A DNA stretch of 64,000 bases, from contig NC_061470.1 of assembly GCF_022581195.2 (NCBI RefSeq), positions 5,580,001 to 5,644,000 of the forward strand, in the 5' to 3' direction. The notes beneath the pieces were generated by a model. That model ran no database searches. It worked only from the letters and a program-made list of their open reading frames with translations, and was not told the origin of the DNA. Below, one piece after another: positions 1 through 11,200 of the stretch (positions are counted from its first letter, which is position 1; each line of letters starts with the position of its first letter). A program made the translations under genes and the position numbers. Source of the stretch: Helicoverpa zea (Eukaryota; Arthropoda; Insecta; Lepidoptera; Noctuidae).

Positions 1-746
1 TATAGTACATATTTTATATTCAAGAAATATATTGAACACAATTTCGAAGTGAAAAAATATTACTTTGGCAAAATCAGATCAGATTTAGTCTAGTGTAATT
101 TGGAGACCGAAGTTTTCATTCCGGCTATTTTTTTTTTAATTCTCAGTTTATTAAAAAAAAATACTAGTTTTGACCTAAAAAAATGTTGGCAACCCTATTC
201 TGAAACAGTACGATGAGATGTGAGAAGATTAGTTTTCTGTACTAATAGTAATTTCGACGCTAAGCATTGAAGTCAAGAGATGACATATACAGGTTGCAAG
301 CTCCAGTGGCCCTTTTTGTGTTCCTTAGTCCTCAAAGAGAATGTCAGCACTTTTTTATTTATTATAAAAAGCTTCAAGATACAACTTGCTTAGGCTGAAG
401 CATAGATACGGTTGTGCTTTTTTTTTTGAGTATCTTAATAATTACTTACTTTTATTTCACGCTAAGATTAGTGCTTCGTTAACTATAATGACATGAAGTC
501 AGTAGTAAGTCGAGTAGCCTTTCGGCTAACGGGGTTCAGGTTCTCAAGAAGAAATTGCATAAAATGTCTAATAGTCTTCTAATAGAGAGAAACAAACTCG
601 ACTAAATCAATTTAGTCGATTTGAAAGTTCACAACACCGAGCAACGAAATTTAACACACCCCTAGCAATCTCACTCTTAGCAATCGAATACTTCAATCAC
701 TTTTACAAAATGTTACTGAAGTGTTTCGATAGATGGCGTTACATAC
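1..746. other. Sxl intron, no further exon seen
   Basis: The sequence downstream of the last visible Sxl exon is AT-rich. No acceptor-flanked reading frame resembling the rest of Sxl was found, so this is read as intron. Confidence 0.5.
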
Positions 747-834
747 CTTAACGCTGAGTGGCTCAGTGCCGCCCTCTGGTATCACATTGTTTAACGCTGC
801 TATCGCCTCCTGTGCCTCTTCACGCTTGTCGAAT
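747..834 (-). CDS. Sxl: Sxl exon, end of RRM2
   Basis: Reads FDKREEAQEAIAALNN through TEPLSVK, with acceptor TTTCAG and donor GTATGT. It completes the last helix and strand of RRM2. The gene continues to the left of base 1. Confidence 0.9.
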
Positions 835-3800
835 CTGAAAATAAATAGAAGGATATTTGTAGTTACTGTAGGGAAACGAAATTATCCACTCGTCGAGCTT
901 TCGGTGAAGTAAGAAAAGTGTTCAACGACCTACAAAAACAGATATCTTTTCAAAAACAACCTATCCGATCAATAACAAAATTGACGCAAAAGTTGCAGAC
1001 TCCTGGACTCCTCCTCCTGCCTCCCTTTTGTCGAGTTCTTTTTTTGTCTTGATGGAGGCACTTAGTGAACTCTAAATGGCATCTGTGCGGATACCCAGCC
1101 ACGGTGGCTACTCTGTCTAAGAAATGCTTGGGTAAATATAAGAATGTTCTAAATAAGAATGTTCAAGCATTTCCAAGCATTTACGCAGACACAAGAGCAC
1201 TATCTATTCCTTCACTCTCAAATCCGGACCGGAGAGAGAACAAGGGCAAATCCGACTTTTACTGGGCCTCCGATGCACAAGTATATTAATCACTTAGAGA
1301 AACTCTATCGGGACTCTAAAGATACTGTTCTTACCTCACAAAAGCGACTCCACGCGGCGTCCCATTACTCTTGTCCCTCAGTATATGCTTCTGCACTATC
1401 CTGCCGTATTTGCCGAATATGGTCTCCAGCTGATCCTCAGTGATGGCGCGCGGTAAGTTCGTCACGTACAGATTCGTGTCCTTTATGTCGTCCCCTGAAG
1501 GGCGCGCGTATGATACCTGAAAAAGAGTAGAGAGAGTTAAAAAGTTTGTGCTGTTTAAAATGACTCCCAGATAGCTTTTTGAGAAAAATATTATCGATTA
1601 AGAAGATTCTACGAAATACCTAATATCAAGACACTAAGAAAGAAGAAAAGAAGAAAGAAAAACAGTTTAATTGCGCAAAATATAGGACACTAGACAGATA
1701 TCTATAAATAACCTACCTTTAACCGTTTATTTCTGAGCTGGTATCCATTGAAGGTGTCGATCGCCCGCGCCGCGTCCTCTTCTCGCGTGAAGTTCACGAA
1801 GCCGAAGCCATAGCTGTAGCCAGTCTGGAACCAACATTACTCAGTTCTCAGTACGCAGTCAGTAAGTTAAAACAAAGGATCAAGACAGTAGCGTGGAAAA
1901 TGAGTAGCAGTCATTAAATAAGAATTAGATTCTTATTTAATGGCTGCTGAGTTTTCCCCATTTACTCCATAACACAACTTTCTTTTTCATCTTAAGTTAA
2001 GAGTACTTGACTGAATGTACTATGACTTGTCCAGGTAGGTTCTTCACAAAAATAGCGGTTGCATTGAAATACCTAATTGAACGGCATAATCTGGTGGTTT
2101 GTAAGATGATCGAAATGGGAGAAATGAATGAAAAGAATGTGAATGAATGCTGGAGTGGAATGGCGACGTGTATAAGTAAAGCGGCAAGAAGCATTCTAGG
2201 AGAATCAAAAGGGAATGGAGCGATAGAGAAGGAAACTTGGTGGTGGGTGGAAGAAGTGTAGAGTGTATTAAAGGAAAAGAAGATGAAATTCAAGGAATGG
2301 CAGCGGACGGAAGACAATGATGATAGTGAAAAAGCACAAAAAAAAGCTGAATATGATGAATGTAAGAAAGCAAAGAAGATTGTGGCTGTTTCAAGGGCAA
2401 AAGCGCACGAGAAGATGTATGACTCCCTAGATAGCCCAGCTGGTGACACGACTTCTACCGATTGGTTAAATCTAGGGAGAAAATGACAAGAGATGTATGC
2501 CAGATAAAGTGTGTAAAGAATGGAGATGGAACGGTCCTTTCGAATGATGTGGAGATTAAAGGTAGGTGGAAGGAATATTTTGAAAGACTGATGAATGAAG
2601 AAAATGAGTGGAGCGGTGTGCTCCATCATAAAGCGGTGAACGAGGGCCTGGTCAGAAATGTATATGAGGATGAGGTCAGAATAGCAGTGAATGGAATGAA
2701 GAATGGAAAAGCGATAGGGCCAGATGGAATACCAGTGGAAGTGTCGAAATTATTAAAGATGGATGGATGGAAATGGCTGGCTTTATTCTTCAATAAGTTG
2801 TTGCAAGAGGAAACTATACCAGACGAGTGGTGCAATAGTTTCCTGGTGCCCATTTTTAAGAACAAGGGTGATGTGTTGAATTGCAACAACTATAGAGGAA
2901 TAAAGCTAATGTCACATAGTATGAAAGTGTGGGAGAAAGTTATTGAAAGGAGGCTGAGAGAAGAGAGTGATATCGCACGAAATCAATTCGGTTTTATGCC
3001 TGGCCGGGGTACAACGGACGCTATATTCTGTATTCGCCAACTGTGCGAAAAGTACAGGGGTGCACACAAAAACTTGCATATGGTGTTCGTTGACCTCGAG
3101 AAGGCATATGACCGGGTGCCTCGTGAGGTTTTGTGGTGGGCCCTTGAGGAGAAAGGTATACCAGGGAAGTATGTGCAGTTGATCCGAGCGATGTACGGCA
3201 GATGCAGTACACAAGTCCGGTCCGCAGCGGGCACTGATGGATGATGACCTCCTAGCCGATTATCGGCTACGGCGGCTGTTCTCATGTAAGGAGATTAGCC
3301 AACTGCGCAGGACATATTATAGTGCACAAGCATTTGCGCAGACACAGGTGCACTCCCTATTCCTTCACTCTCATAGCCCGATGGGACGGCAATCCGACAC
3401 GACCGGAGAAGAGATCAGGCGCAGGACCGACATTTACGTGCTCTCCGATGCACGGGTGTATCAATCACCAACTTCCAGGCTCCGGGCTGCTTTGTGAAAG
3501 TCTTCTAAAACCCACAAAGCGATTTCGGCCCGACTCAGGAATCGAACCCGAGACCTCGTGCTCAGCAGCCACATATGCGACAACTAGACCAACAGCAACA
3601 ACACAACAACACAACAGCGGGCACTACCGCCAGTTTCAGTGTAGGTGTTGGCTTACATCAGGGGTCGGCTCTCAGCCCGTACCTCTTCCTGCTGGTAATG
3701 GACGCGCTAACGGCAGATATACAGGAGGAGGCACCCTGGTGTATGGTCGCCGATGACATTGTTCTGGTGGGGGAGAGTGGGCCAGAGGTCCAGAGTAGAT

Positions 3801-5145
3801 TGGAGGCATGGCGGCTGAGACTGGAGACAGTAGGTTTAAAGGTTAGCAGGAGCAAAACCGAATACCTTCATTGTGATTTTGGTGGTATTTCAGGACCCAT
3901 GACCATAACCCTAGCCGGCATGCCCCTACCAGTTTGCTCCGACTTCCGGTACCTTGGTTCACTCGTCCAAAGTGACGGTGAGGTGAACAGGGACGTTACG
4001 CATCGGATCAATACTGGATGGATGAAGTGGCGACAGGTAACTAGCGCTATCTGTGACCCGCGGATGCCCCTCAAACTGAAGGGCAAAATTTACAAATCCG
4101 TCATTAGACCTGTCGTCCTGTATGGATCGGAGTGTTGGACATTGAAAAAGAGGGATGAGAAGAGAGTGCATGTAGCAGAAATGAGAATGCTGAGATGGAT
4201 GTGTGGTGTTACAAGAATGGATAAAGTGAGGAATGATTACATTAGAGGAAGTCTGAAAGTAACGCCAGTTACAGAAAAGATGAGAAGTAAAAGATTGTCG
4301 TGGTATGGGCATGTAATGAGGAGGGATGATACGCATGCAACAAAGAGTGTGCTAGGTATGAATGTAGATGGATGGAGAGGAAGAGGAAGACCTAAGAAAA
4401 GACGGATGGATTGCCTGAAAGATGATATGAATAGGAAGGGAGTGAGTGTCAGTATGACGAGTGACAGGGGAAAATGAAAGAAAATGACATATTGCGCCGA
4501 CCCCAAGTAAAATTTGGGAACAGAGCAGGAGAAAGAAGAAGAAGAAGAATCTAAGAATCCTGAAAAGACCGAAAATTCACTAACAAAACTGATACAAACC
4601 TTGAAATCCTTCATAACCCGACAACTCTCAATGGGTGGTCCTATGGTCATGAACATCGCGTACAAATCCTTCTCGGTCATGGTCTGCGGCAGGTAGTTGA
4701 CGATGAGGTCGGTCTTGCACGAGTCCCCCACCAGCGGCGGAGACTCGCCTACTTAGAGAGAAGGGGCGGAGTCTTTTTGAATAAAAAAGCATAACAAACC
4801 TTGAAATCCTTCATAACCCGACAACTCTCGATAGGTCCTATGGTCATGAACATCGCGTACAAATCCTTCTCGGTCATGGTCTGCAGCAGGTAGTTGACGA
4901 TGAGGCTGGTCTTGCACGAGTCCCCACCAGCGGCGGAGACTCCGCCCCTTCTCTCTACGTAGGCATTAAAAAGTAAAGCAACAAACCTTGAAATCCTTCA
5001 TAACCCGACAACTCTCAATGGGTCCTATGGTCATGAACATCGCGTACAAGTCCTTCTCGGTCATGGTCTGCGGCAGATAGTTGACGATGAGGTTGGTCTT
5101 GCACGAGTCCCCACCGGCGGCGGAGACTCCGCCCCCTTCAGACAT
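747..5145 (-). CDS. Sxl: Sex-lethal homologue, RNA-binding protein (partial, 3' end outside window)
   Basis: Encodes a two-RRM protein of the Sex-lethal family, which binds U-rich RNA and controls splicing and translation. In flies it is the sex switch; in the silkworm Sxl acts in sperm-morph formation, so no master sex role is assumed here. Coding exons on the minus strand are 5145-4987, 1824-1717, 1516-1335 and 834-747, and all junctions are GT-AG and keep frame. The predicted start gives MSEGGGVSAAGG. RRM1 begins SCKTNLIVNYLPQTM (RNP2-like LIVNYL) and continues in the second exon with GFGFVNF (RNP1). RRM2 has LYVTNL and GVAFVRF. After SVK the sequence meets donor GTATGT at 746, so at least one more exon lies to the left. 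A strong acceptor at 5213 suggests an upstream non-coding exon. Two extra copies of the first coding exon and an antisense LINE sit in intron 1. Confidence 0.92.
1075..1305 (-). repeat. Decayed tRNA-derived SINE copy in Sxl intron
   Basis: Matches the SINE at 3236-3614 in the same (minus) orientation but is diverged. Shared blocks include the region around CATTTACGCAGACACAAGAG, the TATTCCTTCACTCTCA block and CTCCGATGCACAAGTATAT. The tRNA-like head is missing. It ends about 30 bp from the exon donor at 1335. Confidence 0.7.
1335..1516 (-). CDS. Sxl: Sxl exon, linker and RRM2
   Basis: Reads VSYARPSGDDIKDTNLYVTN through GTPRGVAFVR, with acceptor TTTTTCAG and donor GTAAGA. It holds RNP2 and RNP1 of RRM2 and ends in phase 2 (AG|A makes Arg with the next exon). 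Confidence 0.93.
1717..1824 (-). CDS. Sxl: Sxl exon, second half of RRM1
   Basis: Reads TGYSYGFGFVNF through NKRLK in phase 0, between acceptor GGTTCCAG and donor GTAGGT. The 36 codons hold the RNP1 octamer of RRM1. Confidence 0.93.
1906..1948. repeat. Hairpin, 20-bp arms
   Basis: The arms are inverted copies with one mismatch and a 3-base loop (TAG at 1926-1928). It lies in Sxl intron 1, just upstream on the minus strand of the exon starting at 1824. Confidence 0.85.
1990..4550 (+). mobile_element. 5'-truncated RTE-type LINE, inserted antisense in Sxl intron
   Basis: Encodes the linker and reverse transcriptase of an RTE-like non-LTR element, in broken frames. Visible blocks are KETWWWVEEV, AKAHEKMYDSLDSPAGD, VCQIKCVKNGDGTV, GRWKEYFERLMNEENEWSG, NGKAIGPDGIPVE, NQFGFMPGRGTTDAIF, FVDLEKAYDRVPR, then after a SINE insertion HQGSALSPYLF, the catalytic-type ADDIVLV, and a C-terminal RGRGRPKKR. 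The endonuclease half is absent. The 3' end is CGACCCCAAGTAAAATTTGG followed by GAA repeats. Stops after WWWVEEV and the SINE make it dead. Confidence 0.9.
3236..3614 (-). mobile_element. tRNA-derived SINE inserted in the LINE reverse transcriptase
   Basis: Flanked by an 11-bp direct repeat, CAGCGGGCACT (3225-3235 and 3615-3625), that splits the RT frame. On the minus strand the 5' head reads TTGGTCTAGTTG (A-box-like) and GGTTCGATTCC (B box), then a body shared with copies at 1.1, 49.3 and 59.5 kb. The 3' end is GGTCATCAT. No open reading frame is expected. Confidence 0.88.
4600..4735 (-). pseudogene. Sxl exon copy C (tandem duplicate, altered)
   Basis: Third copy of the RRM1-opening exon. 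It reads CKTDLIVNYLPQTM and has an extra proline (IGPPIES) from a 3-bp insertion. It also has one extra G just upstream of the core, which puts the Gly-rich leader out of frame. The donor AAG|GTTTGT is retained. No in-frame ATG precedes it. It is probably not functional as a first exon. Confidence 0.75.
4800..4950 (-). pseudogene. Sxl exon copy B (tandem duplicate, no ATG)
   Basis: Nearly identical to copy A, with the same frame and the same donor (AAG|GTTTGT). RNP2 has changed from TNLIVNYLPQ to TSLIVNYLLQ. The ATG and upstream leader of copy A are replaced by an arginine-rich stretch preceded by a pyrimidine-rich, acceptor-like sequence. It could be a silent duplicate or, less likely, an alternative internal exon. 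Confidence 0.75.
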
Positions 5146-5212
5146 GCTGCCCCAGCAGCGCGCGCCGGCGCCTGCCCTCCCCCGGTACTGTTGTTGGATT
5201 TGCTGGAATGTG
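4987..5212 (-). CDS. Sxl: Sxl first coding exon (copy A, intact)
   Basis: The ATG is at 5145-5143, and the exon ends in AAG followed by donor GTTTGT. The 5' boundary 5212 is set by the acceptor CACATTCCAG. Bases 5146-5212 would be 5' UTR, although the frame is open further upstream to 5289. It carries RRM1 from RNP2 to CRVMKDFK. It is the only one of three copies with the ATG and an uninterrupted Gly-rich leader. Confidence 0.85.
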
Positions 5213-8200
5213 GAAACCAGGATCGAATGTAGACTGTCATTTGTTTTTGCATTCTGAACTTGCATTTGTACTGGGCATGAATATTTCATTGAACATGTGC
5301 TAAAGACAAGGATCGCGAAATAATGTGATGAAACGGGTAAGAGGTTCTATGAGCATGAAGAGGGCACGCTTAAGAGCAAGTAGTAGCTACGTCAGAACGA
5401 GTCCTTAGCAGAATAAGAAGAACTAAAACAAAAGTGTGTAAAAGAAAATCAATCAAATAAGTAAGGGCTCAAACCCACAAAAAGTATATAAATAAATAAG
5501 GCTAAGCAATTGGCTACATTTAGGATTCCAGAGAGTCCTTCAAGGCGTCTGTAATTTGCCAAGGCTCAAGAAAATCAATTGAAGTACCGGTACAAAAATA
5601 ACCACTTATCTGTAATCAGGTCGATCTATCTACATTACTAGAAGGTTACAGAAAGCCAACCTTTGACCTATAGTGACCACTTTGCACGCATAGTGTTTAT
5701 TTTCCAAAAAGATACGTAGGTACGTATCTTTTTGGAAAATCTGTGAGTAATTTGCTAAAGCTCGGGAAAATTTTGTTGTAACTACGAAATAATCCAAACT
5801 AGTTTCCATCCAGCTTCAGACGCGTGAAATTAGATACATCCCCACGGGAACTCGATGCTGTTATGATATTTTGGGCAAACTCGATTGACCTAATATTGCT
5901 ATGTATAATATTGCTATCTATTGTCTATTCAAGGCTTTGCGGAGTAACAGCTCAACAAAAAGGGATAGAAAAGGAAGATAATCCATATTGGGAATATTTT
6001 CGCTATTAACTGAATGTCCAATTAATTGTGTCTCAGTTGAAAAATCCTCAATAAATCTCAAAAACCATTACCTAATTAACTTGATCCAGCATATTAACCT
6101 AATTATGCCGGAAAACAATAAAGGCGTCTAATAATACGTAGGGTTACATAAACGTACATAGAGATCTGACCGACTTAGTTCGGTGCAACTCGAAAACCGT
6201 TGGGCAGACACACCGTAAATCTTATCGCACGAACGGAGCCAAGAATTAGTTATAAAATGCGCAATCCTAGAAGTACCAACTGAAATTCCATTACCAAGTA
6301 CGTTGAAGAAAAATACTTAAAAGTTTCGAAAAGTTTTGAGTTATGAAGGTCAGTTCTCAGATGTAACATTGCAGACCGAAATTTTTGGAAATAGCTTTTT
6401 ATCTTTTTGATTCCATTTGGAAAATTCTGATATTAAGTTTACTTGATTTTTTTATTAAACTTTAGAGTTTCAACTGACTTGCTTCCAACATTGTCTTAAT
6501 TATTTACTTAATTACCACGCGACACTCATAAAATATATTTTATTAACTTAATTAAAATCTTACAAAAACCTAACACGCAAATTTAATTATATCTTACACA
6601 AGTATCGTAAAACAGCGAGACGAATAATCACCATAAAATCAATTAAAATAATGAAAATAAAGGACTTTGCTTAATCATGCCCGACGCAAAAGGACCATTA
6701 CAACTTGTGACCGCAATAATGGCGACAGATGCTCTCGCTCCTAAACACTCATTGATATTATTTATTAAACTTTGTCATATGGTTGTGGAGTAGACTAAGT
6801 CTTTTGGTAATTCTATTAAAAGCTCTGATAGAAGTATCAAAGACTTCATTAACATTTTAATAGGGCACATTCTAACTTTTCCTTAGGCGAATATTTGCGT
6901 ATCGTGCTTGGTAGAAAACTAAGCACAATCCATAAGTCAAACAAAGCGCGAGGTTTCTCCAAAATAACGGGAATGCGTGAGAAATCTCTACAAACGGGAG
7001 TACCCAGAGGAAAACTGTAGAGACAGTCGATAAAATCCGACATTGACCTCTCTCGGGCGAAAGCTTTTCAAGATTAGAATTTCCAAAGGATTATAAAAGG
7101 CCGTCATTCTAAAAGCCCTCACAGGCAATTCAAAAGGATTACGTTCAGACGTTTGTCTGTCATATCCTACAAAAGTATAGTCTTGCCAAATGCAAACTAA
7201 GCTTTTTATCATAGGACGAGCAGCTTTTCTTTCAGTAAATGTCGAGTAATACATTCGGAAAGCTTGGAGCTATTTCATCATGAAGTCCGTTTGTTATAAG
7301 CTCGATTTTTATAAGGAAGCGTTTACACGCGCCATCTCGCGCGTATACGCACGTGGAAGAGCTAAAAAAATATATACGTATATATCGGATCAAGCTATGG
7401 CATCTTAATAATGTGTATGCGTTACAATATTTATATAGACATTGTAAACTCATTTTTTAACACAAAGAGTAGGGCAAACCCACCGAATATGGGGGCGGCA
7501 AAATATGCTAGCTTGAGATCACTTTAACAGATGCTATAACCACAGAAAACAATAGGATTTGTCACGTACAGCCTCCTTAAAATGGTAAGCTTTTGGAAAA
7601 ATGGTAATAAACATACAAACAAATGACCTTTCAACCCAAACAAAACAAATGACCCCAAACGCCTATCTCCTAATTTTCGGCAAAGCCTCGGTTCTTTTAT
7701 TGTACAATATGAATGGCACATCGTACAAGATACATATTCATCAGGGCCGGGCTGTGTCAATTTAGAACAAACAAGAGCCGGTAAACTTCACAATCAAACG
7801 AAAAAAACCGGGCAATACAAGCGGCCGTGACCTAAAAACCTGTATACGGTACCTACCACTAGATTAACTCACTCGATTTACACCTGATATAAAACAAACT
7901 ATGTAACATTATAGTAACACATTCCAGCCTAAAATGTGATTTAAGAGCAAGCGAGAAGCTGTAATCTCGAAGTGAAAATCTTTTAGAATTCATGACTTCC
8001 AAAGATTCATTGCTAGTTTTCTGAAGTAAACTTTCCAAGGCAGTTACACACTCCCCCACCGTCTAAGTTCTTCGTGCAAAGTTAAAGATCGTGTGCATAG
8101 CCGACTAGATGGGATCACAATTCAGGGCCAGTGCGTGAATAAGTAGCGTACGCCATTATTAACGTCGTTATTAATAATGCGACCTCTGAAGTCCTCCCTT

Positions 8201-11200
8201 GGAGGTCTAATTAAAGGAGTTGGTGTTAGGGGGACATATTTCATGGGTTTACAAGGGCATAATATCAGCATTTTTACTCAGAAGCATTTTATTTTGTTTC
8301 AAAGAACGTATATCCGTTATGGACACAAATAATGAACGGTGAGGACTTATACAGTTGCCTCTGGCTATTGTAAACTGGCAATGAGTCAAACCTCTGTTCA
8401 GTCAGGACTATCAAGAGAAAATATTCTGAGAACTGTTTGCCTTTAACTTCCAAACTATTAATTTCCTCGAATTTCAACCATTTATTAAAATTAACTAGGT
8501 AACAATCAGTCAATCAAAACAGTGTTTGTTCTGAATTGCTGTTGCGTGCGTTATTGTTTTTAATTTTATTATTTTTTATCAAAAATCTTAAAGTTCCAAC
8601 CATTCTTACAATTTAACCAAAAGAAATTGCCATAATAATTACTTGTTTGACAGATCAATTTCCTGCGTTACCAGCTAATTTTTACGTATAAACCCTTGGC
8701 CGACTTTCCCCTATCCTATTTCTAAGACCGACAAAATATACTTGCATTGTAGCTCGGAATTCGCGAACTGCACTATCAGATCGTGGTACGAAACGAATAT
8801 GATAAAAGGCCCCGCAATCGATGACATATTCAACTGCAATGGTTACTCTAAGATGTAGGTTAAACATGCTTCGGGGTCACGCGGGATAAATAGAATAGAT
8901 ACTACTCTACGTGACCTCTTGGCATTCTGGCATGTTTTGTTCCAAAGAACTACAGGCCGGAGTGTAAAACCTATTTTTTCAAGCCCTCGCGAAACTATGG
9001 GACGCTCGTGCCAAAAGAATTATATTTATTGGCTTAACGTAAACTGTCGCAATGGTAATTTAATATGAATAAAACACAGGCGAAAATAGGTTAGTAGGTT
9101 GAGGTATTTCGCTTGTAAAACTAATCTTTCTACCTAGATTTGTGCAGCCTAGAATAAATCTTCTTTTTTGAGTGTTTTTACAATTTGAAGTCCAATAAAG
9201 GTTTTATGCGTAGGAAGACGCTACTTTGGGGCATCAAGGGGTCCTCTAGTTTCGTGTACAAAATTCTGTGTTGCCAATCAATTAAAAATAAAAATTCTAT
9301 TATCCCAAACAACCGCAGGCACCCTACATCTCGCACTGGCGTTCTGTCTACAAGCATGCTGGCAACTTTCCAATGTAAAATGGAACTTGCCTCTTTACTA
9401 AAGCGTTAGTTACAGAGCTCATTAATAATGGCCTGTTGGAGTGTCATTAGGTATGGCTTTTTTAATACGGATTTTGTACACAGCAAAGTAGGCCTGGCGC
9501 GCGAAAATTAAATTCGTTAGGGCGCGACCCCGATATAATCTCATAAAAGAAACAATACTATTAGCCTGGGCTGGGGTGTATGCTAATATTCAAGCTCAGA
9601 TATAGCCCGATTTGTAATGTAAGCAAGGGCTTACGTAGCCAATGGCCGTACTACATACTTTTACTTTTGGATCGCACTTCTGGACTACTCCAATTTTTTA
9701 TCAATTTTGTATTGTGCCTGATCAGCATAAAGTCCTAGGTTCCATAACTTTGTAAGTCATTTTGTAGGTGTTTTCTATCAGTATTTATTGTTGTAGCCTG
9801 CAATACGAATATGTATGTGAATGTGCTAACATATTGCATTATATAATGTTGTGTTATATGAAAAAAAAACTGCCTTTGCTTTCTAAAACTCTTAATCAAA
9901 ATGGGGTAAAACATACTTTTTCCTTGTATTAGATCAAATTACATAATGATTTGTTTTATTTTACGAATCAACTGCCAAAATATTTGATGGATCTGTGCTT
10001 TTATTGTCTGAAACTGTGTCAGCCTATTGTGACTTTCCTTAAGGAATTGGCATATGATAACTATGAATTTCATGAAAGAAAGCGTAGATAAGTAGATAGG
10101 TCAGATTTGAGTTTCAATTTCTGGATGCCCTTACAAATAATTTTGTAATTTTATTTTAGAATGTAGAATGGCTTTTATAAAGATGAAATAGAATGACCAA
10201 TTGTAGATAGAATTGAAAATAAGTAAGCCAGAGTAATGGTGACTTAAATTTTTGGTCTTATCGGAAATACTTGACTTTTTTAGGTCAAATGAGTGAATGT
10301 AGGTGTAAGAGGGGGCATGTATATACTACGTAGGAGACTCCAAAAGTATAAAATTAAATGTACTTACATGAAAAATAGGAAAGGCAACAGATTATTGTAC
10401 AATCAAGCCAACAATCTACCAGTGAATCACAAGAACAAGACAGAAAAAGATAAATTTGAAATAAAGTTAGATAATGAAAAAATCGCAACAGTTGCACTTC
10501 AAATAAATAACAAAAACTGGTACTTTTCAAATATTAAGCCATCTAGATTAACTCGCTAATCTATATGGCATAAATTCTAAAAATAATAATTTAGAAAGAG
10601 TACCTGATTAGCTATTTTTGAACTATTTAGAGCTGCATAGATAAATAATGAAACTATCAATTTTACTTTTAATTCTCACTAGCCAGAAAACTTATGTTTT
10701 CATCAAAGTTTGTTAGAAGTTTGAAACTTGAATACTTAAAAAAAATATTTTTTATCATGATTGGATTTATGATGCATTAATAACATATTGAATTTGGCAA
10801 TATGTTGTGTACAAAAAAATACATTGAAAATGACAATTATATTTTTTGTATAATATGAATCCATATCATAAACCTGCATGTTTACGCATCAGAGGTCATT
10901 CCAATTAGTATAAATTGGACTAATTCAGTGAATAAGAAATGTCATTTTAAAACTAGTCTAATACAAAAAAAAAAAAAAAAAGATGAAAATGTAATGAGGG
11001 GATATTTTTCTCTTTTTAATAAGCATTTTCATACAGATGATATGATATCAAAAGTACTTACATTTTCCAGTGAATTGAAACTCCTGTCCCAACTACTGAC
11101 AGGGGTTCCTCCGAACAAATACCCCGGATATCTTTCACACATTTATTACACTTATAACACACTGTTTTCAATAAATATAATATAACACTAACTTCTATTT

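Noticed and set aside
3540..3600. Possible tRNA gene (B box on the minus strand)
   Set aside because: It is the tRNA-like head of a SINE with target-site duplications, not a folded functional tRNA.
5824..6009. Short plus-strand frame with a hydrophobic segment upstream of Sxl
   Set aside because: The frame opens with GTG and the first ATG is internal. There are no splice signals that extend it and no family is recognised; chance is the simpler reading.
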